Below are positions 1 through 7,950 of a stretch of DNA of 44,237 bases, piece by piece. The stretch is from the NCBI RefSeq assembly GCF_000430765.1, contig NZ_KE387238.1, positions 258,113-302,349 on the forward strand, in the 5' to 3' direction. The notes beneath the pieces were generated by a model. It was not told the origin of the DNA. It worked only from the letters and a program-made list of their open reading frames with translations, and searched no databases. A program made the translations under genes and the position numbers. The DNA comes from Peribacillus kribbensis DSM 17871 (GTDB lineage Bacteria; Bacillota; Bacilli; Bacillales; DSM-1321). The first letter of the stretch is position 1. The number at the start of each line of letters is the position of its first letter.

Positions 1-57
1 GGATTTTTGCTCCGCCATTATTTTTCGCTCATTACTATGAATTTTCGATCATGCCTA
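1..57. repeat. Degenerate ~20-bp TTTTCG repeat, edge of array
   Basis: Three loosely repeated blocks, each starting with a T-run then CG or TG and CTC/ATC (T-runs at 4-8, 21-25 and 42-45). The pattern T4-CG-N-TCAT resembles the 21-bp units of the large array near 10.4 kb. The array may continue off the left edge of the window. No gene is seen here. Confidence 0.4.
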
Positions 58-76
58 AATCCCGAATTCACCAGCC

Positions 77-111
77 AAAAAAGGGCCCGGAAAATATTTT
101 TCCGGACCCAA
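77..111 (-). terminator. Rho-independent terminator after NamA-like gene
   Basis: Read on the minus strand, a GC-rich inverted repeat (GGGTCCGG / CCGGGCCC with an A/T-rich centre) is followed by a run of six T. It lies about 40 nt past the stop of the reductase gene. Confidence 0.85.
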
Positions 112-147
112 TTAGATGTACTTTTTAAAAGATTGGTTTACATGTCA

Positions 148-1173
148 TTATTTACGCAAGCCATAGCCCCGCTCATATTGTTTGGGAGTAAGAGGCTCTC
201 CTCCAAGCTGTATGGAGGCTTCGTTTGCCCAATATGGGCTTCGCAGCATGCCTCGTCCAATGGCTGCAAGGTCGGCCTTTCCATCTCTGATTGCTTGATC
301 TGCCAGCTCTGGATCCTCCAGTCTTCCAACTGCAATCGTCGGAATTTGAACATCCCTGCGGATGGCATGGGCTAAGTCAAGCTGATAGCCCGGTCCTGCT
401 GAAGCTGGTCCCGAAGTGCTTTCCCCCCCGGAGGAAACATGGATGATATCGACTCCCGCTTCTTTATATCTCTGAGCCAGCTTAACGGAATCTTCGATAT
501 TATATCCGCCTTCAGCATATTCCACTGCAGAGAGCCTGAGGATCAGCGGCATGGATTCAGGCATAACCCTTCGTGCAGCCTGGATGACTTCCACTCCGAA
601 GAGGGCAAGATCCTCCCCGTATTGATCCGTACGCTTATTGGTTAATGGAGATTGAAACTGTTGGATTAAATATCCGTGCGCTCCATGAATTTCAATAGTA
701 TCGACCCCTGCTGCCACTGCTCTTGCGAAAGCCGATTCAAACTTCCCAACCATTTCTTTCACTTCTTCAGTAGTCAATTCCCGCGGCTGATTGTAGCGGT
801 CTGAAAACTGAAGGGCTGATGAAGAAACAGGAACTTCAGCATCTTCTGCTTTCCTGCCGGCATGGGCGATCTGAATTCCTACTTTAGCTCCGTAGCTCTG
901 GCATGATTCGATAATCCGCTTAAAGGCGGGGACATGCTCATCAGACCAGATTCCCAAATCATAGTCCGTGATTCTTCCATCTGGCTCTACATCGGTCATT
1001 TCTATAATGATCAGGCCCGTACCGCCGACTGCACGGCTGGTATAATGTGTATAATGCCAGTCATTGGGTATGCCATCCTTTGCTTCAACAGAGTATTGGC
1101 ACATTGGCGGCATAACGATCCTGTTTTTTAGTTTAAGATCTTTTAATTCAAACGTATCCAGAAGATTTGGCAT
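148..1173 (-). CDS. namA: NADPH dehydrogenase NamA/YqjM-like (old yellow enzyme)
   Basis: FMN-dependent ene-reductase of the old yellow enzyme family that reduces activated C=C bonds of enals, enones and related electrophiles with NADPH. The protein is 341 aa, close to B. subtilis YqjM. Visible family signatures are the N-terminal flavin-contact block N17-R18-I19-V20-M21-P22-P23-M24-C25-Q26-Y27 (the cysteine and tyrosine that tune FMN in the YqjM subclass) and the substrate-binding His pair in EIHGAHGYLI (H163, H166). ATG start preceded by AAAGGAAAGGAAG. It is a single-gene unit with its own terminator. Family knowledge points to detoxification or stress defence; the physiological substrate cannot be read from sequence. 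Confidence 0.93.
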   Translation of the reverse strand: MPNLLDTFELKDLKLKNRIVMPPMCQYSVEAKDGIPNDWHYTHYTSRAVGGTGLIIIEMTDVEPDGRITDYDLGIWSDEHVPAFKRIIESCQSYGAKVGIQIAHAGRKAEDAEVPVSSSALQFSDRYNQPRELTTEEVKEMVGKFESAFARAVAAGVDTIEIHGAHGYLIQQFQSPLTNKRTDQYGEDLALFGVEVIQAARRVMPESMPLILRLSAVEYAEGGYNIEDSVKLAQRYKEAGVDIIHVSSGGESTSGPASAGPGYQLDLAHAIRRDVQIPTIAVGRLEDPELADQAIRDGKADLAAIGRGMLRSPYWANEASIQLGGEPLTPKQYERGYGLRK

Positions 1174-1404
1174 ATCTCAAACTTCCTTTCCTTTTTGCAT
1201 TTCTCTCTGATTCATTTATCTCGTTTCTGAGAGATATCCCTTATTTTCACATTCCCTTTAGTCTGTAGCAAATGATTCGACTTGATGATAAAGAATTACT
1301 GGCCCAATAATAAAAATCGAAGGAATATCAAAGATACTTTACCCAAAGTTCGAAGGGAAAATGCCGTTCGGCTTTTAGAGTCTGCTGACCATCATTCGCA
1401 ATCC

Positions 1405-2409
1405 TCAATTATATGACAAGGCATCTGCAGCAAGGCTGCCAAACTCCCGGAGATAATACAGGTAATTCTCTCCGCCATAGTTATAGCGTTTATTAAACAT
1501 TTTCACGATCACAGCATGATATCTAGGAATGATGAGGAGTGCCGGACCTGTTATGCCCAGGATTTGGTAGGATCCTTCAGGTACTCTCCCTCCAATTTCG
1601 CTTTTAGCCGCAGATATCTCATTTTGTACATACCAGAATAATCCGTTTTTAGGCAGCTCCTTGTTTTTGTACGAAGGACTTTGGATATTGACCGCGATGT
1701 CAATCACTCCAGATGGTACAATCTGTTTTCCGTCCAGAAATCCTCTATTTAAGTGAAGCTCTCCCCACCGGGCAAATTCCCGTGCAGAAACAAACAGATT
1801 CGACTCTGTTCCGTCCTGCGTCATTCCTATTTTGTCCATTCCCTGCTCTTCTGGATGAATGATCACTTTAACAAGCTGGGGTAAAGGTTCAGTAAACCAG
1901 CCTGTTTCTGAAAAGCCAAGCGGGGTAAAGACTCGGTCCTGCAGCAGCTTTGTAAAGGGAACTCCATACAGCTTTTTAATCAATTTTGTGACCATCAGAA
2001 CATTGATCCCCCGGTACGCCCATCCCTCCCCTGGCTGAAATTCCCGGTAAACCGTCCCGTCCTCTTTCTCATTCAGGCCATGTGAATGTGTAACAAGATG
2101 GCGGATTGTAGTGCATCCCAGAACATTCTGGTCCATTTCTGGAAAATAGTCACCGGCGGGATCGTCTAGGCTTTTGATTTTTCCTTCAAATAATGCATAA
2201 GCAGCTGCAAGCCCCAAATAAGACTTTCTTGCTGATGCTACATTGAAAAGGGAGTGCGGATTGACCGGATTTGATTCCTTTGTATTAGAATGATTCCCGC
2301 TATAGTGCTCAAGCACCGTTTTCCCGTCTTTTATAATCAGCAGGGCAGCCGCTGAACTATGATTTTTTTCCTTTATCTCTTCCACCCATTGAACCAACTG
2401 TTCAAACAA
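1405..2409 (-). CDS. Serine hydrolase, beta-lactamase/PBP4-like family
   Basis: A 334-aa protein of the class C beta-lactamase-like serine hydrolase family (esterases, D-aminopeptidases, penicillin-binding relatives). The catalytic SxxK motif is seen as S59-A-R-K62 in NVASARKSYL, and the second motif tyrosine is probably Y132 in the PGEGWAYRGIN region. No signal peptide or membrane segment is seen, so a cytoplasmic esterase-like role is more likely than a cell-wall enzyme. The start is TTG, chosen because GAGGTGG lies 9 nt upstream and no ATG fits better. No clear terminator follows. The substrate is unknown. Confidence 0.85.
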   Translation of the reverse strand: MFEQLVQWVEEIKEKNHSSAAALLIIKDGKTVLEHYSGNHSNTKESNPVNPHSLFNVASARKSYLGLAAAYALFEGKIKSLDDPAGDYFPEMDQNVLGCTTIRHLVTHSHGLNEKEDGTVYREFQPGEGWAYRGINVLMVTKLIKKLYGVPFTKLLQDRVFTPLGFSETGWFTEPLPQLVKVIIHPEEQGMDKIGMTQDGTESNLFVSAREFARWGELHLNRGFLDGKQIVPSGVIDIAVNIQSPSYKNKELPKNGLFWYVQNEISAAKSEIGGRVPEGSYQILGITGPALLIIPRYHAVIVKMFNKRYNYGGENYLYYLREFGSLAADALSYN

Positions 2410-2721
2410 TTTCTTTCTCCACCTCTCATTAGGAATTCTGCATTTTCCGCCACTTTCCTTTTTTAGCTTGACTTGTTCCCATAGGTTTCACCTCCACTTT
2501 TGAAGTGCCCAAATGGAAATCTCCTGCCGAAGATATGCATCTTCCATTCCCCCAGTAACCGCCGGACCCACTCAGCCTCGCAGGTTTCTGCCATACCCAC
2601 AGATCATTCATCTTTTGCCATATATAGGCCAGCTGAACTGTATTCCGCATATTGAAAACACTTATGGAAAAACTACAGATGGTGAGTTTTCACCAGTCTA
2701 ACTTCGATGGGGGATATGGCT

Positions 2722-2898
2722 ATGAATATTCGTGAAGGATTGATTCCTGCGGCACTTGGAACTGCAGTTACTGCGGCTGGATACACGATGAAACGAGTTC
2801 CAGGCTCCAATAAAATGATTGCCAACACGGTTTTCGGTTTCGGCTTAGCGCATATCGTCCTGGGTGTAATCGACCTTTTTGAACATCGAGGGCAGTAA
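2722..2898 (+). CDS. Small hypothetical membrane protein (58 aa)
   Basis: The 58-aa protein begins MNIREGLIPAALGTAV. It has two short hydrophobic stretches (about residues 6-22 and 35-52), separated by a basic MKRVPGSNK turn, and ends DLFEHRGQ. The ATG at 2722 is preferred over in-frame ATGs at 2707 and 2716 because the only good Shine-Dalgarno (GGGGG, 2709-2713) sits 8 nt before it. It is convergent with the queuosine transporter and shares a bidirectional terminator with it. I do not recognise the family. The two-helix hairpin topology is inferred from hydrophobicity only. Confidence 0.7.
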   Translation: MNIREGLIPAALGTAVTAAGYTMKRVPGSNKMIANTVFGFGLAHIVLGVIDLFEHRGQ

Positions 2899-2931
2899 AA
2901 AAAGAGGAGCTGCACTCAGCTCCTCTTTTTG
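2896..2931. terminator. Bidirectional terminator
   Basis: AGAGGAGC (2903-2910) pairs with GCTCCTCT (2919-2926). It is flanked by A7 on the left and T5 on the right, so it can serve both the 58-aa gene (+) and the transporter operon (-). Confidence 0.9.
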
Positions 2932-2933
2932 CA

Positions 2934-3467
2934 TTATGCGGAGAATGTCCTTTTTTTCATGAATCCTGAGAGGGCTCCGGCACCGATGCCCTGTATGATC
3001 GTTTTTACGATGATCTGGCCTAGAATGGCGGCAGGAACTGCTTCCCATGGTAGCATCCCGGCTCCAAGAGGGCTTAGCCCTATAATGACAAAGATGGCCG
3101 AGTCCAGAATTCCTCCAACCAGACCGCTGTAGAATACCCTCCAGCTCATTGGCAGATTCAATCTTGAATAGATTTCTGTATCTGTAGTCTCCGAAACGGC
3201 AAAGGAGATGGCAGATGCAAGAGTGATGAGCAATGTATCTCCAAGTGCCGCTGAAACAACGGCCGAAAGGATAAGAGCAGCTGCTATGGCAGCATAAGTC
3301 TTTTTGCGTCCGAATTTATTCTGCACAATATCCCTGAGGATAAAAGTTGCCCCGATCAACAGGGTACCCATTGGAACAATAAATACCCCAAAAGTGAGCG
3401 GTGCGACGGATGCGGTTATGACATTGGCGCATACGATGGCCACTAAGTATAATAAAATGCGTATCAT
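2934..3467 (-). CDS. Queuosine precursor transporter, VUT/YhhQ family
   Basis: A 177-aa, roughly six-helix membrane protein of the VUT family (Pfam Vut_1, COG1738), whose studied members import queuosine precursors such as preQ0 and preQ1. Family-typical blocks are LRDIVQNKFGRK near residue 46, SETTDTEIYSRL near residue 92 and SGLVGGILDSAIF near residue 114. ATG start with GGGAGGAAATC just upstream. It lies 12 nt downstream of queE on the same strand, so it is the last gene of the queC-queD-queE operon and under the same preQ1 riboswitch. In B. subtilis this position is occupied by queF. Transport of a 7-deazaguanine is inferred from family plus context. Confidence 0.88.
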   Translation of the reverse strand: MIRILLYLVAIVCANVITASVAPLTFGVFIVPMGTLLIGATFILRDIVQNKFGRKKTYAAIAAALILSAVVSAALGDTLLITLASAISFAVSETTDTEIYSRLNLPMSWRVFYSGLVGGILDSAIFVIIGLSPLGAGMLPWEAVPAAILGQIIVKTIIQGIGAGALSGFMKKRTFSA

Positions 3468-3479
3468 GATTTCCTCCCG

Positions 3480-4208
3480 TTAAACTCCCCTTTTATTGCC
3501 CCATACTAATGCGTGGAGCTGAGGAAGGACTTTGACGTCTTTTAATTGTTCATCCTTTATCACAAGGTCGATTAATTCTTCGTATTTCAGAAGCAGGCGC
3601 GGAACCAGCCGGTCTCTGTCCTGGGTTGTTAGATCATCATTGCCGGTCTGCAGAAATAGCGGAACTGCAGGATATCTTTCATGAATCTGCTTGGCAAACA
3701 GATAATCCTCCGAATTGAAAATGACCACTTTCAGGCTTTTTTTTCCGAAAAACTCAGGGCCTTCAAGCTTATCCATAATCCTGTCCAGGACCGCAAAGTC
3801 TGTTGTCATATTCGAACTCGGAGGCTTTGGGGACACTGTGAGTTCATCAATATCCAGCATCCATTCCTGCCATCTGGAACCCTGTGTTTCCAGACAGGTT
3901 TTAATCTTTTTTTCTTTCAATAACGAAACGAGCCCTGATAGATTTTTAATAAGCGCAGGATTTCCGCCTGAAATCGTCACAAAGGAAAAACCGCTGCCTC
4001 CAAGCTCGGCAAGCCTCTCCCAAATGGCTTCAGGTTCCATCTGATGAATGAGATGCTTCCCGCTTCCATCCCAGGTAAAGGCCGAATCACACCAGGAGCA
4101 TGAATAATCGCAGCCCGCCGTTCTGACAAACATAGTCTTCTGGCCCGCAGCCATGCCCTCTCCCTGAATGGTCGGCCCGAACACTTCCATCACTGGTATC
4201 TTACTCAT
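3480..4208 (-). CDS. queE: 7-carboxy-7-deazaguanine synthase QueE
   Basis: Radical SAM enzyme converting 6-carboxytetrahydropterin to 7-carboxy-7-deazaguanine. The 242-aa product carries the iron-sulfur motif C33-x3-C37-x2-C40 after the family-typical VFGPTIQGEG block (residues 9-18), plus a glycine-rich TISGGNPAL SAM-binding strand. A much longer reading frame is open upstream, but the start at 4208 is chosen because it gives the normal QueE N-terminus (MSKIPVMEVFG), is preceded by GGGAG, and overlaps the end of queD by 8 nt (ATGAGTAA). Third gene of the operon, translationally coupled to queD. Confidence 0.95.
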   Translation of the reverse strand: MSKIPVMEVFGPTIQGEGMAAGQKTMFVRTAGCDYSCSWCDSAFTWDGSGKHLIHQMEPEAIWERLAELGGSGFSFVTISGGNPALIKNLSGLVSLLKEKKIKTCLETQGSRWQEWMLDIDELTVSPKPPSSNMTTDFAVLDRIMDKLEGPEFFGKKSLKVVIFNSEDYLFAKQIHERYPAVPLFLQTGNDDLTTQDRDRLVPRLLLKYEELIDLVIKDEQLKDVKVLPQLHALVWGNKRGV

Positions 4209-4677
4209 GCTCCATCCACTCCCGCCTGGCTTCTGCATAACTTGTCGCTGTCTCGTAAAGGCGGACGAATTCCACTCTCGCCCCGAAGTACTGCTCTTTT
4301 CTTGCAAAAAGGGCTGCAGCCATCTGTTCATAGATCCAGACCACGATATTTTCGGCAGTCGTATTCATAGGAGGCAGGGTTTCATTCAAATATCTGTGAT
4401 CCAGATGAACTTCTATCTCCTGCTTCCAGATGGTTTTGATATCGCCAAAGTCCATGAGTAATCCTCGTTCATCCAGAAAACCGCTGATTCCAAAGACCAC
4501 TTTATAGGTATGCCCATGCAAATTCTTGCATTTCCCTTCATACTGATGCAAATGATGGGACGCATCAAAGGTAAACTCTTTAGACACAATGACTCTCTTG
4601 GTATGATATTTTAGCTCGCCGGCCGCGATATCCTCACCCATTTTTTGAAGCTTATCCACAATGCGGAATTCAGCCAT
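4201..4677 (-). CDS. queD: 6-carboxytetrahydropterin synthase QueD
   Basis: Zinc enzyme that converts dihydroneopterin triphosphate into 6-carboxytetrahydropterin, the second step of preQ0 synthesis. The 158-aa protein shows the catalytic cysteine C50 and zinc-site histidines H42, H54 and H56 in FDASHHL and KNLHGHTY, and the N-terminal extension typical of the Bacillus subtype. The start at 4677 follows the queC stop by a single base (TGA-T-ATG) with GGGAG inside the end of queC; the longer upstream frame overlaps queC and is not needed. Middle gene of the queCDE operon. Confidence 0.95.
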   Translation of the reverse strand: MAEFRIVDKLQKMGEDIAAGELKYHTKRVIVSKEFTFDASHHLHQYEGKCKNLHGHTYKVVFGISGFLDERGLLMDFGDIKTIWKQEIEVHLDHRYLNETLPPMNTTAENIVVWIYEQMAAALFARKEQYFGARVEFVRLYETATSYAEARREWMEHE

Positions 4678-4678
4678 A

Positions 4679-5338
4679 TCAGGATTCTCCCTTCGTTTGA
4701 AGGTACTCTTCCAGGCCCTTTTTTCTAAGTATACAGGCAGGACATTCTCCGCACCCGTCTGAAACGACGCCATTGTAGCAGGTTAATGTCTTATTCCGGA
4801 CAAAATCAAACGCTCCTAGATGGTCAGCCATCTCCCAGGTTTCTGCTTTATTCAGCCACATCAACGGTGTATGGATAACCAGATGTTCATTCATGGAAAG
4901 ATTGAGTGTTACATTTAAGGACTTGATGAAAATGTCACGGCAGTCTGGATAACCGCTGAAATCTGTCTCACAGACACCTGTGACAATATGCTTCGCGCCT
5001 GTGACATTTGCAAGGATTCCCGCAAAAGACAGAAACAGAAGATTTCGTCCTGGAACGAAGGTATTTGGTAGCTCCCCTTCCTCTCCAGCTTTTACTTCCA
5101 TCTCAGTCCTTGTTAATGCATTTGGGGCAAGCTGGTTCAAAAGCTCCATATCCAGGATATGATGCCTGACCCCCAGCTCCTCTGCAATTTGTGCGGCGCA
5201 TTCGATTTCCTGTTTATGCCGCTGATTGTAGTTGAACGTAACCGCCTCGACCTCACTGAAATTCTTTAAGGCCCAGAACAAGCAGGTTGTACTGTCCTGG
5301 CCTCCGCTGAACACGACGATGGCTTTTTCCTTTTTCAT
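4679..5338 (-). CDS. queC: 7-cyano-7-deazaguanine synthase QueC
   Basis: ATP-dependent enzyme turning 7-carboxy-7-deazaguanine into preQ0. The 219-aa protein has the PP-loop SGGQDS at residues 11-16 and a C-terminal zinc-binding cluster ([16 protein letters not shown], four cysteines). ATG start with AAAAGGAGAAG immediately upstream; this SD lies after the riboswitch terminator, so expression depends on readthrough. First gene of the operon queC-queD-queE-transporter. Confidence 0.96.
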   Translation of the reverse strand: MKKEKAIVVFSGGQDSTTCLFWALKNFSEVEAVTFNYNQRHKQEIECAAQIAEELGVRHHILDMELLNQLAPNALTRTEMEVKAGEEGELPNTFVPGRNLLFLSFAGILANVTGAKHIVTGVCETDFSGYPDCRDIFIKSLNVTLNLSMNEHLVIHTPLMWLNKAETWEMADHLGAFDFVRNKTLTCYNGVVSDGCGECPACILRKKGLEEYLQTKGES

Positions 5339-5357
5339 AAAACTTCTCCTTTTACAC

Positions 5358-5430
5358 GAAAAAACAGTGCGACTAAGAAAAGCGCACTGTTTTTCCTTAG
5401 TTTTTTATAGAGGGTAGCTAAGAACCTCTA
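5358..5430 (-). promoter_or_regulatory. preQ1-I riboswitch with terminator, leader of queC
   Basis: On the minus strand the aptamer (5430 down to 5395) runs AGAGGTTCTTAGC, CTACCCTCT, ATAAAAAACTAAGG, very close to the B. subtilis queC aptamer. It is followed by a terminator: AACAGTGCG (5391-5383) pairs with CGCACTGTT (5371-5363), then six T. The terminator loop contains TTCTTAGT, a near copy of the aptamer loop TTCTTAGC. The segment ACTAAG can therefore pair either with the aptamer loop (ligand bound, terminator forms, off) or with CTTAGT in the terminator loop (antiterminator, on). The aptamer call is secure; the switching model follows the known B. subtilis logic. Confidence 0.95.
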
Positions 5431-5474
5431 ACGTTTTTCAACGATTTTTATTCGATTAATAAATCAACTTTTTT

Positions 5475-5480
5475 ATCTTA
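5475..5480 (-). promoter_or_regulatory. Candidate -10 of queC operon
   Basis: TAAGAT on the minus strand preceded by a TG dinucleotide (TATGTTAAGAT), about 45 nt upstream of the riboswitch. The -35 is weak. Confidence 0.4.
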
Positions 5481-5673
5481 ACATAAATTTTATAAAACGG
5501 AAGACTTTTTTAATGAAGCCGAAAAAAGATACAAAATCCAGCCCATTTGCATATTTTATATAAAGCCTGCCTTTTTCTGTGTGGCACCATTATTATAGAT
5601 ACTTGAAAAAACAGGTCATTATATTGACTTCTCCTGTGGAAGATTGGGCACACTTGGAAGAAGGAGTGAGCCC

Positions 5674-6240
5674 ATGAAGAGAAAAATCATAATCGGAGCA
5701 TCTGCTATTTTTATGGCCTTTATGGCTGGCCTCTTTATTTATTTTTTCATGAAGCATGATACATCCCGCTGGGAGGTAGCTTTAGGCGGAATTCTGGTCA
5801 GCGGATTTCCTTTACTTTTGCTTCTGTTAAAAAAGATTCCTTTTAGTACCTCAGTCATCATCGGCTATTATCTTTTTTTATTCTGCACTACTTTTTTAGG
5901 CTCGATCTGCAAGTTCTATGTTTCTATCCTCTGGTGGGACACGGCATTGCATTTATATAAGGGGCTTTTTATGGGAATCATTGCAATCACCTTATTTAAG
6001 ATATTCGTCCCAAAGCACCTTCAGAACGAAGTTTCTAAATGGCTCTTATTCTTATTTGTCCTGTCCCTTTCCATAGTTGCCAGCGCCATCTGGGAAATAT
6101 ATGAGTTTTTCGGGGATGTCTTTTATACCGAAACCATGCAGCGCGGAGGCAATCAAGATACGATGTTCGATTTATCAGCAGGACTTCTTGGAGGCTTGAT
6201 CATCGCTGTCTATTCGCTGCTGCGGCGGCAGAAGATTTAG
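5674..6240 (+). CDS. Membrane protein, DUF2238/YjdF-like, paralogue A
   Basis: A 188-aa polytopic membrane protein with about five hydrophobic segments. Conserved polar motifs sit between helices: WWDTALHLYKG and WEIYEFFGD followed by QRGGNQDTMFDLSAGLLGG. These resemble the YjdF/DUF2238 pattern of a WWD..LH block and a WE.YEF..D....DTM.DL block, so I place it near that family without certainty. The start at 5674 is chosen over an in-frame ATG at 5644 because AAGGAG lies 8 nt before it. It is followed 36 nt later by a clear paralogue. Function unknown; the conserved acidic and histidine residues could bind a metal or a lipid head group, which is inference. Confidence 0.72.
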   Translation: MKRKIIIGASAIFMAFMAGLFIYFFMKHDTSRWEVALGGILVSGFPLLLLLLKKIPFSTSVIIGYYLFLFCTTFLGSICKFYVSILWWDTALHLYKGLFMGIIAITLFKIFVPKHLQNEVSKWLLFLFVLSLSIVASAIWEIYEFFGDVFYTETMQRGGNQDTMFDLSAGLLGGLIIAVYSLLRRQKI

Positions 6241-6276
6241 CGGGCACATACAAAATTAGCAAAAACGGGTGATTTT

Positions 6277-6867
6277 ATGAACAGAAAAATTGTAATGGCA
6301 GCAAGTTTAGTTTATGTCCTTTTTATGGCCTATAACTGTATCGATTATTATCAGGCTGGATACTCCTTTAAAGCCTCCGTGGCTTTTGCAGGAATCCTCT
6401 GCGGGCTTTTTCCACTGTTTCTTTCTTTTTTTGCAAGGCTGACGTTCAATCTGCCCCTTACCTTTTCTTATCTCATTTTCTTAGTTGCTTCCCAATATCT
6501 TGGTTCCATTAGAGGATGGTATGGGTTAGGCTGGTGGGATACATTTCTTCATGGCCTTAGCGGGATCATTTTAGGATTTACCGCTGTGGCTCTGTACGAA
6601 CGGTTAACCCATAGAAGTGCTGGACCGGAAATTTCATCATGGTTTATATTTCTTTTCATCTTCTCTTTTGCTGCTTTATGCGGCGTCATATGGGAAATAT
6701 ATGAATTTTCTTCGGATCAGCTGTTCGGCACGACTCTTCAGGGCGGCGGGAATACAGATACGATGACCGACCTGATTGCTGACACCATTGGAGGTCTTTT
6801 GGTTGCCATTTGGTCCGGGATTAGGACACAAGTCAAACATCATGCATCCAAGTCTCCCACACAATAA
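6277..6867 (+). CDS. Membrane protein, DUF2238/YjdF-like, paralogue B
   Basis: A 196-aa paralogue of the preceding gene. It has the same layout: N-terminal helix pair, then LGWWDTFLHGLSGIILG, then GVIWEIYEFSSDQ and LQGGGNTDTMTDLIADTIGGLL. The two proteins keep the WWDT, WEIYEF and DTM-DL motifs while the helices have diverged, so the duplication looks old. The RBS is weak (GGGTGA, 6 nt before ATG), suggesting translation partly coupled to the upstream gene. The pair ends at a strong terminator. Function unknown. Confidence 0.72.
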   Translation: MNRKIVMAASLVYVLFMAYNCIDYYQAGYSFKASVAFAGILCGLFPLFLSFFARLTFNLPLTFSYLIFLVASQYLGSIRGWYGLGWWDTFLHGLSGIILGFTAVALYERLTHRSAGPEISSWFIFLFIFSFAALCGVIWEIYEFSSDQLFGTTLQGGGNTDTMTDLIADTIGGLLVAIWSGIRTQVKHHASKSPTQ

Positions 6868-6870
6868 GGA

Positions 6871-6901
6871 AAATAGACCGGATTATACCGGTCTATTTTT
6901 A
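6871..6901 (+). terminator. Terminator of the paired membrane genes
   Basis: AATAGACCGG pairs with CCGGTCTATT around the loop ATTATA, followed by T5. Confidence 0.9.
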
Positions 6902-7191
6902 TGAAAACAGCACGATATATTAGAAAGGGCACCCGCTATTCATAAGCTTGGATGAAAACTAGTAGAAAGAATAAAATGATGGAATAACAGGGTAGGATGA
7001 TACCTGAATTTTTATGTTCGTGTTTCTCAGGGATGGTGAGTAAGCAGGAAAATACAGCAAATACTAAAAGCAAAGCTTGATGCACTCAGTTTAAATGCCA
7101 AAAAAAATTAAATTAGAGGCCTTGGTTTTTACATAAAGGAAATGATTAAAAAAGATAAGCTGCCGAGGCAAAATACCTGGAGGATTATGGG

Positions 7192-7827
7192 ATGGATCAG
7201 ATTAATTGCGATTTCTCGCCGATGAAGGAAGAAATTATAAAAGGCATAGAGCATATCATGGCGGAGCTTCAGGGCAGTATTAAAATACTTGGGAATGAAC
7301 ATCAGTGTCTCCTTGGCAGACTGGAGCATATCCGCAAAGACTTTTTACAAATTGAATATTCAGCTGCAACCTTTTATTTAAACTGTTATTTATCTGCATT
7401 TACCGATAAATTTAAAGAGCTTTCTATTTCGCTTCAGTATCTTTCCAAGCATCGGTTCGGCGCTTTGATTGTTATTGAACGGAGCGATCCGCTAGAGGGG
7501 CTTATCCAAAAGGGTACTCCTGTTGGCGCTGAGCTGTCATCAGTCCTCATTGAAACGATTTTTTATCCTGGGAATCCCCTCCATGATGGAGCGGTTATTG
7601 TCCAGGGGAATCAGATTGTTTCAGCAGCAAATGTCCTTCCGCTTACCCAGCAGGCGGTAACAGAAAAAAAATTAGGCACCAGACACAGGGCTGCGCTTGG
7701 GGTTACCGAGATGTGTGATGCACTGGTGCTCATTGTATCTGAAGAAACAGGAAAGGTTTCCTTCGCATTGAATGGAAAATTATTTCCGATATCAGATGTG
7801 CAATCCCTCCTCCATGTAGAACGATGA
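7192..7827 (+). CDS. cdaS: Diadenylate cyclase CdaS (sporulation type)
   Basis: Makes cyclic-di-AMP from two ATP. The 211-aa protein has a helical N-terminal regulatory region (about residues 1-80, as in B. subtilis CdaS/YojJ, 207 aa) and a DisA_N catalytic domain (about 85-200) with both signature motifs, D132-G-A in NPLHDGAVI and R164-H-R in GTRHRAALG. No membrane helix is present, which separates it from CdaA, and no DNA-binding domain, which separates it from DisA. ATG start with GGAGG 8 nt upstream. In B. subtilis the gene is expressed in the forespore; I could not see a convincing SigG promoter upstream, so timing here is inferred from family. Confidence 0.93.
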   Translation: MDQINCDFSPMKEEIIKGIEHIMAELQGSIKILGNEHQCLLGRLEHIRKDFLQIEYSAATFYLNCYLSAFTDKFKELSISLQYLSKHRFGALIVIERSDPLEGLIQKGTPVGAELSSVLIETIFYPGNPLHDGAVIVQGNQIVSAANVLPLTQQAVTEKKLGTRHRAALGVTEMCDALVLIVSEETGKVSFALNGKLFPISDVQSLLHVER

Positions 7828-7912
7828 GCATCCAGAGTTTTACTTTGACCGGCTTTCCCATAAAAATCCCTGCGATACAGGATTATTGTCCATTCCTTTT
7901 TACATATACACT

Positions 7913-7921
7913 CATACATTA
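7913..7921 (+). promoter_or_regulatory. Candidate SigE/SigK -10 element
   Basis: CATACATTA matches the mother-cell -10 pattern (SigE CATACA-T; SigK CATA-N3-TA). It lies 30 nt before the start of the low-complexity gene at 7951. No convincing -35 is visible. Confidence 0.4.
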
Positions 7922-7950
7922 ATGTTAGGAAAAGTGAAAGGGGATATCCA

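Noticed and set aside
148-368. Several ORFs antisense to or out of frame with the NamA-like gene
   Set aside because: Shadow frames of a strongly supported gene without RBSs.
2429-2650. 73-codon Trp-rich frame on the minus strand just upstream of the serine hydrolase
   Set aside because: No convincing RBS at either possible ATG and no recognisable family; kept only as a possibility.
4209-4331. N-terminal extension of QueE open for 41 codons upstream
   Set aside because: It lies inside queD in another frame; the short start matches QueE length and has an SD and overlap typical of coupled genes.
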